This document shows positions 9,505 through 18,936 of a stretch of 64,000 nucleotides of DNA, piece after piece. The notes under the pieces are model-generated. The model made no database searches and was not told the DNA's origin. It was given only the letters and a program-made list of their open reading frames with translations. The translations under genes and the position numbers were made by a program. The stretch's first letter is position 1. Each line of letters begins with the position of its first letter. The DNA is from Flavobacteriaceae bacterium (lineage in GTDB: Bacteria; Bacteroidota; Bacteroidia; Flavobacteriales; Flavobacteriaceae): contig CANGIF010000001.1 in the NCBI GenBank assembly GCA_947453885.1, positions 1-64,000 of the forward strand. The letters are read 5' to 3'.

Positions 9505-11277
9505 ATGTCTGAATTATTAAAATCACAAGAAGAGTTTTTGGCTAATTTCAACTGGCATAATTTCCAAGAAGGAATAGATGCGGTTGACGAAAAAAACTTA
9601 TTAGAATTTGAAGAATTAGTATCAAAAACTTTTATTGCTACTGATCAAGAAGAAGTTGTAGAAGGAATTGTTGTAAGAGTTACTGACAGAGATGTTATTG
9701 TTGATATCAATGCTAAATCTGAAGGTGTTATTTCTTTAAATGAATTTAGATACAATCCAAATTTAAAAGTTGGAGATAAAGTTGAAGTTTTAATTGATGT
9801 TCGTGAAGACAAAACAGGTCAATTAGTACTATCACATAAAAAAGCTAGAGCAATGAAATCGTGGGAGCGTGTTATTAACGCTAACGAAACGGGTGAAATT
9901 GTTAATGGTTTTGTTAAATGTAGAACTAAAGGCGGTATGATTGTTGACGTTTTTGGAATTGAGGCATTCTTACCTGGTTCACAAATAGACGTTAAACCAA
10001 TCCGCGATTATGATGTTTATGTGAACAAAATGATGGAATTTAAAGTTGTGAAAATAAATCACGAATTTAAAAACGTTGTGGTTTCGCATAAAGCACTTAT
10101 TGAAGCAGATATCGAAGTTCAGAAAAAAGAAATCATTGGTCAATTAGAAAAAGGACAAGTACTAGAAGGTGTAGTTAAAAACATTACTTCTTATGGTGTG
10201 TTTATTGACTTAGGTGGTGTTGATGGATTAATTCACATTACAGATCTTTCTTGGTCAAGAATTAATCATCCAAGTGAAGTACTTGAACTAGATCAAAAAT
10301 TGAATGTAGTTATTCTTGATTTTGATGATGAGAAAACAAGAATTCAATTAGGATTGAAACAATTAAACGCGCACCCTTGGGATGCTCTAGATGCTAATTT
10401 AGCAATTGGAGACAAGGTAAAAGGTAAAGTAGTAGTAATTGCTGATTATGGTGCATTTATCGAAGTTGCTGAAGGAGTTGAAGGATTAATTCACGTTTCT
10501 GAAATGTCATGGTCAACACATTTAAGATCTGCACAAGATTTTGTAAAAGTTGGAGATGAGATTGAAGCTGTGATTCTAACTTTGGATAGAGATGATCGTA
10601 AAATGTCTCTTGGAATTAAACAATTAACACAAGATCCTTGGACTGACATTACTGCTAAATATCCTGTTGGTTCTAAACATGTAGGAATTGTAAGAAACTT
10701 TACAAACTTTGGTGTTTTTGTTGAATTAGAAGAAGGTATTGATGGATTAATTTATATTTCTGATTTATCTTGGACTAAAAAAATCAAGCACCCATCTGAA
10801 TTTATTGCTGTAGGCGAAAAATTAGATGTTGTTGTTTTAGAATTAGATGTTGACGGTCGTAAACTATCATTAGGTCATAAACAAACTACAAGTAATCCTT
10901 GGGATCAATATGAAAGCTCATTTGCAGTTGGAACAGTACATACAGGAGAAATATCTGAAATTGTTGACAAAGGTGCAACTGTAGAATTTGGAGAAGATAT
11001 TGTTGCTTTTATACCAACTCGTCATCTTGAAAAAGAAGATGGTAAAAAATTGAAAAAAGGCGATACTACTGAATTTAAAGTTATTGAATTTAATAAAGAA
11101 TTCAAAAGAGTTGTAGCTTCACATACTGCAATTTTCCGTGAGGAAGAAGAAAAAAATGCTAAAGCAGTTAGTGATGCTGTTGCAAATAGCACAAATGCTC
11201 CTGCAGCAACTTTAGGTGACAATAATGATATTCTTGCTGGATTGAAAGCAAAAATGGAAAAAAACGAGAAAAAATAG
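9505..11277 (+). CDS. rpsA: 30S ribosomal protein S1
   Basis: The 590-residue protein has six S1 (OB-fold) repeats, at roughly residues 48-115, 130-198, 216-286, 303-372, 389-459 and 475-540. The middle repeats carry the conserved GVFI/GAFI, DGLIHI/EGLIHV and LSW/MSW signatures. S1 binds mRNA on the small subunit and helps start translation; this matters in Bacteroidota, whose mRNAs often lack Shine-Dalgarno sequences. The first and last repeats are more divergent, as is usual for S1. The C-terminal tail after about 545 is charged and Ala/Asn-rich. The gene stands alone, with its own promoter at 9357-9387 and a strong terminator at 11301-11334. Confidence 0.97.
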   Translation: MSELLKSQEEFLANFNWHNFQEGIDAVDEKNLLEFEELVSKTFIATDQEEVVEGIVVRVTDRDVIVDINAKSEGVISLNEFRYNPNLKVGDKVEVLIDVREDKTGQLVLSHKKARAMKSWERVINANETGEIVNGFVKCRTKGGMIVDVFGIEAFLPGSQIDVKPIRDYDVYVNKMMEFKVVKINHEFKNVVVSHKALIEADIEVQKKEIIGQLEKGQVLEGVVKNITSYGVFIDLGGVDGLIHITDLSWSRINHPSEVLELDQKLNVVILDFDDEKTRIQLGLKQLNAHPWDALDANLAIGDKVKGKVVVIADYGAFIEVAEGVEGLIHVSEMSWSTHLRSAQDFVKVGDEIEAVILTLDRDDRKMSLGIKQLTQDPWTDITAKYPVGSKHVGIVRNFTNFGVFVELEEGIDGLIYISDLSWTKKIKHPSEFIAVGEKLDVVVLELDVDGRKLSLGHKQTTSNPWDQYESSFAVGTVHTGEISEIVDKGATVEFGEDIVAFIPTRHLEKEDGKKLKKGDTTEFKVIEFNKEFKRVVASHTAIFREEEEKNAKAVSDAVANSTNAPAATLGDNNDILAGLKAKMEKNEKK

Positions 11278-11300
11278 GTTTCTTGTATTTAAGTATTAAT

Positions 11301-11334
11301 AAACCTCGGTATTTTTACCGAGGTTTTTTTTTTT
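11301..11334 (+). terminator. rho-independent terminator after rpsA
   Basis: AAACCTCGGTA and TACCGAGGTTT form a perfect 11-bp stem with a short T-rich loop, followed by an uninterrupted T run to 11334. It lies 23 bases after the rpsA stop. Confidence 0.95.
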
Positions 11335-11370
11335 AATCTTTTTAGGTATTTTTTTTTCAATTTATAACAC

Positions 11371-11943
11371 ATGAAGAAAATAGTAGTAATAGATAATTAT
11401 GATAGTTTTACTTTTAACTTAATACATTATTTAGAAGAATTGAATTGTGAAGTAACCGTTTATAGAAACGATACATTTTATTTAGATGAAATTGATAACT
11501 TTGATGCTATTCTCCTCTCTCCAGGACCTGGTATTCCTGATGAAGCTGGTTTATTAAAGCCCTTAATTAAATATTATGCAAAAACTAAAAATATATTAGG
11601 CATTTGTTTGGGACACCAAGCTATTGCTGAAGTGTTTGGTTGTAAGCTCATCAATTTAAAAACGGTTTATCATGGTGTTTCTTCGCAATTATTTGTAACC
11701 GATCAAACAGAAGTTTTATTTAAAAATTGTCCTGAAAAATTTGATGTAGGACGCTATCATTCTTGGATTGTTGGGCAAGATTCCTTTTCGAATTCTCTTA
11801 TTGTAACGTCTGTAGATAAGTCAGGTACAATAATGTCATTTCGCCATCGGGAGTATTCTATTAGGGGCGTTCAATTTCATCCTGAGAGCATTTTAACAAA
11901 AAACGGTAAACTTATCTTGTCTAATTGGTTAGATACCATTTGA
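11371..11943 (+). CDS. pabA: glutamine amidotransferase of aminodeoxychorismate/anthranilate synthase (component II)
   Basis: This 190-residue class I glutamine amidotransferase has the nucleophile motif GICLGHQ (Cys79) and the partner motif FHPES (His170, Glu172), plus the oxyanion motif SPGPG. It releases ammonia from glutamine for a chorismate-using synthase subunit, giving aminodeoxychorismate (folate) or anthranilate (tryptophan). PabA and TrpG are hard to tell apart by sequence, and one protein often serves both. It stands alone, away from any trp genes and next to rpsA, which favours the folate role; the symbol is therefore provisional. The gap after the rpsA terminator is only 36 bases and shows no clear TAnnTTTG box. 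Confidence 0.85.
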   Translation: MKKIVVIDNYDSFTFNLIHYLEELNCEVTVYRNDTFYLDEIDNFDAILLSPGPGIPDEAGLLKPLIKYYAKTKNILGICLGHQAIAEVFGCKLINLKTVYHGVSSQLFVTDQTEVLFKNCPEKFDVGRYHSWIVGQDSFSNSLIVTSVDKSGTIMSFRHREYSIRGVQFHPESILTKNGKLILSNWLDTI

Positions 11944-11967
11944 TGTTAAGAATAGGTTAATTTTATT

Positions 11968-12005
11968 TTAAACAGTTGTTTGAATTAAACGTTTGTTTAA
12001 TTTTG
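11968..12005 (+). promoter_or_regulatory. promoter with tandem palindromic operator of the tetR-efflux operon
   Basis: Two adjacent palindromes, TTAAACAGTTGTTTGAA (11968-11984) and TTAAACGTTTGTTTAA (11985-12000), share the half-site TTAAAC/GTTTAA. The promoter overlaps them: TTG (11976-11978), 19 bases, TAATTTTG (11998-12005). A repressor bound to either site would block the polymerase. The TetR encoded just downstream is the obvious ligand. Confidence 0.75.
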
Positions 12006-12024
12006 TGCTTAAATTAAATTATTC

Positions 12025-12648
12025 ATGTTAATTTTAAATGATAAGCAAATTCATATTTTGCAATTGGCTGAAAAACTATTTGCTGAGAATGGATTTGATG
12101 GCACTTCAATTAGGGACATTGCTAAAGAGGCAAATGTAAATATTGCTATGATATCGTATTATTTTGGATCTAAAGAAAAACTGTTAGAATATTTAATAAT
12201 TAATAGTTTGCAAAATTTTAGAATTCAAATTGCAAACGTTTTTTTTGAAGAAATAACTCCTATTGAAAAAATAGAAAAGTTTATAGACTTGTATTTAACA
12301 AATATGAATGAGAATAAGCATATTTACCAAATTATTCACTTTGAAATTTCATATAAAAAGCGGGCATTAGATTTATCTGATTTTAAAGAAATAAAAAAAA
12401 ACAATTTAGATACTTTAACTAAAATTATTTCAGAAGGTCAAGTTAAAAAAGTTTTTAAAGACACTGTATGTATTCCACTTATTATACCAACAATAATTGG
12501 TACTTTCTTTAATTTTCATTCTAATTTACCTTTTTTTAAAGATGTTTTGAAACTGGAAACAAATCAAGAATGTAATTCATTTATAAATCAAGAACTTACA
12601 AATCATATTAAATGCGCCATTAAATCACTATTACTTTATGAGAATTAA
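12025..12648 (+). CDS. TetR-family transcriptional repressor
   Basis: The 207-residue protein has an N-terminal helix-turn-helix (about residues 8-55) with the family pattern GFDGTSIRDIAKEANV and YYFGSKEKLL. The C-terminal ligand-binding part is variable and all-helical. It is the first gene of an efflux operon; its end overlaps the start of the TolC-like gene by 11 bases. It most likely represses this operon and its own gene through the double palindrome at 11968-12000 and lets go when a drug or lipid-like compound binds. The inducer is unknown. Confidence 0.9.
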   Translation: MLILNDKQIHILQLAEKLFAENGFDGTSIRDIAKEANVNIAMISYYFGSKEKLLEYLIINSLQNFRIQIANVFFEEITPIEKIEKFIDLYLTNMNENKHIYQIIHFEISYKKRALDLSDFKEIKKNNLDTLTKIISEGQVKKVFKDTVCIPLIIPTIIGTFFNFHSNLPFFKDVLKLETNQECNSFINQELTNHIKCAIKSLLLYEN

Positions 12649-13957
12649 AAATTTATTTATTTACCCTTTTTTGCTCTTTTTATCTATAGGTTTTGCACAA
12701 AAAACTACTAAACTTGATTTAAAAGAAGCTTTAGATATAGCAGTTAGAAAAAGTAACGAAGCTGTTTTAGCTTCTACAAAAGTTCAAACTAAAAATTTAG
12801 AACTTCAAAGTGTTAAAAATATTCAATATCCAGATATGAAACTTTCAGGTCAATATTTACGATTGACAAATGCAAATGTAAATTTAAAGCTGAATTCCAA
12901 TTCAAGCTCAAGTTCAAACTCATCTCCAAAAGTAAATGAATTGATGTTGGGACAAGCCAATGTGAATTTTCCAATTTTCAACGGATTTAAATTGAAGAAT
13001 ACCATTATAGCATCTGAAAATTTATTCAAATCAGAGGAAGCAAAATATGCACATAGTAAAGAAGAAATAGCTATTAAAGTAGTAGATTATTATGCAAATT
13101 TGTATAGAACGCAAAAAGCAGTTGAATTTTTATCCGAAAATTTAAAAAGTGCCAAACAGCGAGTTACAGATTTTATTAACTTAGAAAATAATGGTATTAT
13201 TCCAAGAAATGATTTATTAAAAGTACAATTGCAACAATCTAAATTACAGCTTTCGCTAGATGAAGCAGTAAAGAATGTTTCAATTTTAAATTTTTATTTA
13301 GTCACTTATTTACATCTTCCAGAAGATTTTTATATTGGTATTGACGAAAATCAATTTGATGGAGCAAAACCCATTTTGCCTATAGAGAATAATGAAATAG
13401 TACTTAAAAACAGAAAAGATTTATTAGCCTTAACATTTATAAAAAAAGCAAATGAAAGTGGAATCAAAATTGCAAAATCTAATTATTTTCCTTCGTTGGC
13501 ACTTGTTGGTGGTTATACAGCTTTGAGTCTTCAAAATGTGGTAAGCGTTACAAATGCTATGAATTTTGGAGTTGGAGTATCCTATAATTTTGCTTCTGTA
13601 TTTAAAAATAAGAAAGAAGTTCAATTGGCTAAAAGCAAGGTATTAGAAACGGAACAAGCACAAGCAATTTTAACTGAAAACATAAAAATTCAAGTTCAAC
13701 AAGCAATTGAAAATTTCAATATATCAAAAAAACAAAGTTTGGTTTACAAAGAAGCAATTGACCAAGCTTTTGAAAATTTTAGAATAGTAAAAGATAAACA
13801 TGAAAATGGTTTAGCAACAACGAACGAACTACTAGAAGCAGATGTTGAACAATTAAACGCTAAAATAAATTTTGCCAATTCAAGAGCAAACATAATGTTG
13901 AAATATTATGAAATGTTGGCTGCATCTGGAACGCTATTAGCATCTTTCAATCTTTAA
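12638..13957 (+). CDS. TolC-family outer membrane efflux protein
   Basis: The 439-residue protein has a signal peptide (MRIKNLF, cleavage near GFAQ) and two repeats of the outer membrane efflux protein fold with long helical stretches. It includes a serine-rich insertion (about residues 88-97) in the first repeat. It would form the outer membrane channel for the membrane-fusion protein and the MFS pump encoded directly downstream. The start codon overlaps the tetR stop by 11 bases, and the next gene follows 19 bases downstream. Confidence 0.92.
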   Translation: MRIKNLFIYPFLLFLSIGFAQKTTKLDLKEALDIAVRKSNEAVLASTKVQTKNLELQSVKNIQYPDMKLSGQYLRLTNANVNLKLNSNSSSSSNSSPKVNELMLGQANVNFPIFNGFKLKNTIIASENLFKSEEAKYAHSKEEIAIKVVDYYANLYRTQKAVEFLSENLKSAKQRVTDFINLENNGIIPRNDLLKVQLQQSKLQLSLDEAVKNVSILNFYLVTYLHLPEDFYIGIDENQFDGAKPILPIENNEIVLKNRKDLLALTFIKKANESGIKIAKSNYFPSLALVGGYTALSLQNVVSVTNAMNFGVGVSYNFASVFKNKKEVQLAKSKVLETEQAQAILTENIKIQVQQAIENFNISKKQSLVYKEAIDQAFENFRIVKDKHENGLATTNELLEADVEQLNAKINFANSRANIMLKYYEMLAASGTLLASFNL

Positions 13958-13976
13958 AAACTTACAATTAAATACA

Positions 13977-15056
13977 ATGGAAAATAAAAAATCAAGTAAA
14001 AAGTTTTACGTAATAATAGGAATAGTAGTTGTTGTGTTACTTACTTATGGAATTACTAAATACAGGCATTCTATAGCGCATGAAGAAACGGATGATGCAC
14101 AGGTAGAAAAAAATATGACTCCAATTATTCCAAGAGTAGGAGGGTATGTAACTAAAGTTTTTGTAAAAGATAATGACTATGTTAAAAAAGGAGACACTCT
14201 TTTTATAATTGATAATAAAGATTATTTGGTTAAGCTTGAAGAAGCTAAAGCAGCTTTAGCAAGTGCAGAAAGTAGTTATGAAGTTTCAAAAGCAGATACA
14301 GGAAGTTCAAAAGCTAGCATTTCAGTTTCGGATGCTAATGTTTCATCTGCTTCAGGATCAATAGAAACGGCTAAAATTCGATTAGGAAGAGCCACAAATG
14401 ATTTTGAACGTTACAATAACTTATATAAAAATCATTCTATTACCAAACAACAATATGAACAAGCGCTAGCAACAAAACAAGAAGCTGAAAGCCAATTAAA
14501 AATACTTATTGATCAACAAAAAGCTGTAAACTTTCAAAAATCAGTTGTAATATCAAAATCATTAGTTTCATCTAAACAAACTAACGTTGCTGCGGCTAAT
14601 ACTATCAGAGCAAAAGCTGTTTTAGAGGCAGCAAAATTAAACCTATCCTACACTGTTGTTATAGCATCAATAGATGGACAAGTCTCAAGAATAAATTTAC
14701 AACCCGGACAATTAATTCAAGCTGGACAAACTATGTTTTATTTAGTTGACAACAATGACGTTTGGGTAATTGCAAATTTCAAAGAAACACAACTCTCTAA
14801 AATGAAATTGGGTCAAGAAGTAACAATTTCAATTGATGCTTATGATGGAGAGGTTTTTTCTGGAGAATTAAAATCCTTTTCACCAGCAACTGGTGGGCAA
14901 TTTTCAATACTTCCTCCAGACAATGCTACTGGTAATTTTGTAAAAACAATTCAAAGATTGCCAGTAAAAATAGCTTTTAAAGATTCAAATGATAAAGAAA
15001 AAATGAAACTTTTGCGTTCAGGAATGAATGCTAATGTTGATGTTCATGTCCAATAA
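13977..15056 (+). CDS. HlyD/EmrA-family membrane fusion protein
   Basis: The 359-residue protein has one N-terminal membrane anchor (about residues 9-26) and then the EmrA pattern: TDDAQVEKN, an N-terminal biotinyl-lipoyl half (VGGYVTKVFVKDNDYVKKGD), a coiled-coil hairpin (about 80-215), the second lipoyl half (DGQVSRINLQPGQ) and a beta-barrel domain. It links the inner membrane pump to the TolC-like channel. The order tetR-tolC-emrA-emrB is a common arrangement in Bacteroidota. Confidence 0.93.
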   Translation: MENKKSSKKFYVIIGIVVVVLLTYGITKYRHSIAHEETDDAQVEKNMTPIIPRVGGYVTKVFVKDNDYVKKGDTLFIIDNKDYLVKLEEAKAALASAESSYEVSKADTGSSKASISVSDANVSSASGSIETAKIRLGRATNDFERYNNLYKNHSITKQQYEQALATKQEAESQLKILIDQQKAVNFQKSVVISKSLVSSKQTNVAAANTIRAKAVLEAAKLNLSYTVVIASIDGQVSRINLQPGQLIQAGQTMFYLVDNNDVWVIANFKETQLSKMKLGQEVTISIDAYDGEVFSGELKSFSPATGGQFSILPPDNATGNFVKTIQRLPVKIAFKDSNDKEKMKLLRSGMNANVDVHVQ

Positions 15057-15087
15057 CTCATTCTTTATTTTTAAATAAGAGTACCAA

Positions 15088-16671
15088 ATGATAAATAATG
15101 ATCCAGATAGTTTAGTAGAATATGGCTATCGTAGAGTAATAATTACTGTTATTGCCGTACTTTGTGCTTTACTTGAAATTGTTGACACAACGATTGTAAA
15201 TGTAGCATTAAATAATATGAGAGGTAGTTTGGGAGCTACCTTAACAGATGTTGCTTGGGTAATTACAGCTTATGCTATAGCCAACGTAATTGTAATTCCT
15301 ATGACAAGCTGGTTGTCGCAACAATTTGGCAGACGAAATTATTTTGCTACTTCAATTGTCATTTTCACCATTGCTTCATTTATGTGTGGCAATGCTTCTA
15401 ATATATGGGAATTAGTAGCTTTTAGATTTATTCAAGGTTTAGGGGGCGGTGCTTTACTAGTTACAGCTCAGACAATTATTACAGAAAGTTATCCAATAGC
15501 CAAAAGAGGAATGGCACAGGCAATTTATGGCATGGGTGTCATTATTGGACCAACTCTTGGACCTCCCTTAGGAGGCTATATAGTCGATCATTTTTCTTGG
15601 CCTTATATTTTTTACATTAACATTCCAATAGGTATAATCGCTACAATTTTAACACTTACTTTTATAAAAAGTCCAAAATTTGGAGAAAAACTTAAAGCAT
15701 CTCAAGTAGATTGGTTAGGAATTATTTATTTGTCTTCATTTATCGGTTCACTTCAGTTTGTTTTAGAACATGGGCAACAAGATGATTGGTTTAATGATAC
15801 TAGAATTATAACGTTAACTTTAGTATCGTTTTTTGGCTTACTTTTTTTTATAAAAAGAGAATTAACCTATCAATTTCCAATCGTTAATTTACGTGCATTA
15901 AAAGATTCTAATCTTAGAGTTGGAACAATGATGGGGTTTATTTTAGGATTTGGGCTATATGGATCTACTTTTATAGTACCTATTTATACACAATCAATAT
16001 TAAAATGGTCAGCTACTGATGCCGGCTTATTGCTAATTCCAAGTTCAATAACTACAGGATTTATGATGCCAATAGTGGGCAGACTTTTGCAAAAAGGAGT
16101 TTCACAAAAATATATGGTTTCTGTTGGATTTTTAATCTTTTTTTGTTTCAGCTTTTGGATGCATAATAGATTAACGCCAGATACAGGAGCAGAACATTTG
16201 TTTTGGCCATTAATTCTTAGAGGAATAGGGTTAGGGCTTTTGTTTGTTCCCATTACAACTTTAGCATTATCAACTTTAAAAGGAAAAAATATAGGAGATG
16301 GTGCAGCTTTCACAGGAATGATGAGACAGCTTGGGGGTTCGTTTGGAATAGCCATTATAACTACTTTTATATCTCGATTCAACCAACAACACCGCGTTGC
16401 TTTATTATCCCATTTAAACGGCTCTGATTTTAAAGTACAACAACGAATTGTTCAAATGCAACATAGTTTTATGGCAAAGGGTTTTTCTTTTGACGTATCG
16501 TTAAAAAAAGCCTATCAAAGCCTTGAATTTGCAGTAAACAAACAATGTAATGTATTGTCATATATGGATGTTTTTTTATATTTAGGTATCTTGTTTTTAT
16601 TGTGTATTCCTGTAGTCTTAATCATTAAAACAGGAAAAAACAAAATCGATCCTGCAGAAGCAATGCATTAA
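15088..16671 (+). CDS. DHA2-family MFS drug efflux pump (EmrB/QacA type)
   Basis: The 527-residue protein has about 14 membrane segments. Early motifs include LLEIVDTTIVNVAL (motif D1), the loop QQFGRRNYF (motif A) and the GGGALLVTAQTII and GVIIGPTLGPPLGGY (motif C) antiporter signatures. It exports hydrophobic compounds with proton antiport and works with the adaptor and channel encoded upstream as a tripartite pump. Substrates cannot be predicted. It is the last gene of the operon. Confidence 0.93.
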   Translation: MINNDPDSLVEYGYRRVIITVIAVLCALLEIVDTTIVNVALNNMRGSLGATLTDVAWVITAYAIANVIVIPMTSWLSQQFGRRNYFATSIVIFTIASFMCGNASNIWELVAFRFIQGLGGGALLVTAQTIITESYPIAKRGMAQAIYGMGVIIGPTLGPPLGGYIVDHFSWPYIFYINIPIGIIATILTLTFIKSPKFGEKLKASQVDWLGIIYLSSFIGSLQFVLEHGQQDDWFNDTRIITLTLVSFFGLLFFIKRELTYQFPIVNLRALKDSNLRVGTMMGFILGFGLYGSTFIVPIYTQSILKWSATDAGLLLIPSSITTGFMMPIVGRLLQKGVSQKYMVSVGFLIFFCFSFWMHNRLTPDTGAEHLFWPLILRGIGLGLLFVPITTLALSTLKGKNIGDGAAFTGMMRQLGGSFGIAIITTFISRFNQQHRVALLSHLNGSDFKVQQRIVQMQHSFMAKGFSFDVSLKKAYQSLEFAVNKQCNVLSYMDVFLYLGILFLLCIPVVLIIKTGKNKIDPAEAMH

Positions 16672-16852
16672 TTTCTGAATTGAAATTTAAAACAAGTTCA
16701 AAAATCTGTTGTATTCAATCTTTAATTTTTTTAAATTATTTTTAAATAAGTCGATACTATAATACTAATATAGACAAATATTTTTATTATAATATTGTTT
16801 TAATATTTGTATATGTCCTTCTATAATTTTTTGTTAATAGTAATGTCAATAC

Positions 16853-16882
16853 TTGCATAATGCTTTTGAATTGTTATTTTTG
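16853..16882 (+). promoter_or_regulatory. promoter of the prolyl isomerase operon
   Basis: TTG (16853-16855), 19 bases, then TATTTTTG (16875-16882) fit the Bacteroidota consensus. The start site would be near 16888, giving a leader of about 70 AT-rich bases. The rest of the 290-base gap after the efflux operon shows nothing else that I recognise. Confidence 0.7.
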
Positions 16883-16961
16883 TTGATTGTAAATAAATAT
16901 TTTTTTTAATTACAAAAAAACAAAAAAATAAAACATAAAATATTAATTAAAAATAAATAGA

Positions 16962-18935
16962 ATGAAGCTCAATAAGTTGATATTTGGATTTGTACTTGCG
17001 TTTAATTTAGTTGCTTATAGTCAAAACACACCTAAAGATGTGTTGTTTACTATTAATGATAAACCCTATTTTACAGATGAATTTATACGAGTTTACAAAA
17101 AAAATATTGATTTAGTAAAAGATGAATCTCAAAAAGAGTTGAATCAATATTTGGAACTTTTTATCGGTTATAAATTAAAAATTACTAAAGCATACGAATT
17201 AGGTTTACAGGATAATCCTAAATATCAAGGTGAATTAAAAGGATACAGAACTCAATTGTCTAAAAATTATTTTACGGATTCAAAAGTAACTAATGAATTA
17301 GTTCAAGAAGCTTTTACAAGATATCAAAAAGAATTAAAAGCATCTCATATATTAATAACTTGTGATGAATATGCAGCCCCAGCTGATACATTGAAAGCCT
17401 ATAATCAAATTTTAGAGATTCGTAATAGAATTGAAAAAGGAGAAGATTTTGCAACATTAGCTGCACAACTATCACAAGATCCATCTGCTAAAGAAAACAA
17501 AGGAGATTTAGGATATTTTTCTGCCTTTAGAATGGTTTACGCTTTTGAATCTGCTGCATTTAAAACTCCACTTGGATCAGTTTCTAAACCTTTCAGAACG
17601 CGTTTTGGTTATCATATTGTAAAAGTTACAGATTCAAGACCAAATAGAGGTGAGGTTTCAGTTGAACACATAATGATACTAAAACCAGCAACTGATACGC
17701 CAGCCGAAAACGAAAAAGCAGCAAATACTATTCAAGATATTTACAAAAAAATCCAACAAGGTGAAAATTTCGAATCGTTAGCAAAAATGTATTCAGAAGA
17801 TAAATCGTCTGCTCAAAAAGGAGGTGTTTTAAATAAATTTGGATCAGGTCAATTAAGTTCTGATGAATTTGAAGACGTTGCTTTTAATTTAACTAAAGAG
17901 CATCCAATTTCAGAGCCTTTCAAATCTCAATTTGGATGGCATATCGTGAAGTTAATAGAAAAACATTCTTTAAAGTCTTTGTCAGAAATGAAGTCTGAGC
18001 TTGAAGATAAAATCGGAAAAGACGACAGGTCAAGATTGATTACTGCGTCTTTAAATGAAAAGCTACGTAAAAAATATACCATTAAAAAAGATTTGAAGCA
18101 ATATGCTAAAATTCAAAAAACAGTTGACGATAGCTATTATGATAATAAATGGGAATTACCAGAAAACAAAACTGATTTTTCAGCAACATTATTAAGCATT
18201 CAAGATCAAAAAATTACAGGTGAAGTTTTTTTAAATTATTTGAAAACACAAGAAAAAACAGCAGGAAAAATTAAACCAATTCAGAAATTGGTTGAAAATT
18301 TTTATACAAAATTCGAAAGTGAAAAAATTAATGCCTATTACAATGAACATTTAGAAAATGAATTTCCTGAATTTGCAAATGTAATGGAAGAGTATAGAGA
18401 TGGCTTGTTATTGTTCGATTTGATGGAAAAAGAGATTTGGGATAAATCAAAAAACGATACTATAGGACTTAAACATTTCTATGACTTAAACAAATCTAAA
18501 TATACGTGGAAAACAAGACTTGAAATTACTGTTGGTTCGTCAACGGATATTGAAATGTTGAAAAAAGTTCAAAAAATGCTTAAAAAAGGAAAAACAGTAG
18601 ATGAAATTAAAGAAGCATTGAATACAAAAGATAAGGTTAATGTAATGATCAATACTGCAACTCAAGAAGTAGGGAATGAATTTATTCCAAAAGAAACAAA
18701 AGAAGCTGTTGGAATTTCTGAAATTTCTAAAAATGGTGATTATTATTTTGTGTCAAAAGTAACCAAAGTTATACCGGAAGGGAACAAAACAATGGAAGAA
18801 TGTAAAGGAAAATTAATTAACGACTACCAACAATATTTAGAAGAAAACTGGGTTTCAAATTTGAAAAAAGATTATAAAATAAATGTAAACCAAAACGTTT
18901 TTGAAAAAATTAAAAAACAAATCCAACAAAAGTAA
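16962..18935 (+). CDS. periplasmic parvulin-type peptidylprolyl isomerase (SurA/PpiD-like)
   Basis: The 657-residue protein has a signal peptide (MKLNKLIFG, cleavage near AYSQ). Two parvulin rotamase domains follow, at about residues 125-222 and 233-327; each has the family features HILI/HIMI near its start, GDLGYFSA or GGVLNKFG, and FGYHIVKV/FGWHIVKL at its end. A long region (about 350-650) without a recognised domain but with chaperone-like charged helices completes it. It should help fold and deliver outer membrane proteins in the periplasm. It is followed after one base by a second SurA-like gene, so the two are surely co-expressed. Confidence 0.92.
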   Translation: MKLNKLIFGFVLAFNLVAYSQNTPKDVLFTINDKPYFTDEFIRVYKKNIDLVKDESQKELNQYLELFIGYKLKITKAYELGLQDNPKYQGELKGYRTQLSKNYFTDSKVTNELVQEAFTRYQKELKASHILITCDEYAAPADTLKAYNQILEIRNRIEKGEDFATLAAQLSQDPSAKENKGDLGYFSAFRMVYAFESAAFKTPLGSVSKPFRTRFGYHIVKVTDSRPNRGEVSVEHIMILKPATDTPAENEKAANTIQDIYKKIQQGENFESLAKMYSEDKSSAQKGGVLNKFGSGQLSSDEFEDVAFNLTKEHPISEPFKSQFGWHIVKLIEKHSLKSLSEMKSELEDKIGKDDRSRLITASLNEKLRKKYTIKKDLKQYAKIQKTVDDSYYDNKWELPENKTDFSATLLSIQDQKITGEVFLNYLKTQEKTAGKIKPIQKLVENFYTKFESEKINAYYNEHLENEFPEFANVMEEYRDGLLLFDLMEKEIWDKSKNDTIGLKHFYDLNKSKYTWKTRLEITVGSSTDIEMLKKVQKMLKKGKTVDEIKEALNTKDKVNVMINTATQEVGNEFIPKETKEAVGISEISKNGDYYFVSKVTKVIPEGNKTMEECKGKLINDYQQYLEENWVSNLKKDYKINVNQNVFEKIKKQIQQK

Positions 18936-18936
18936 A

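Noticed and set aside
15984..16382. Open frame of 132 codons antisense to the MFS efflux pump
   Set aside because: Fully inside the pump gene and without recognisable features; a shadow of the coding strand.
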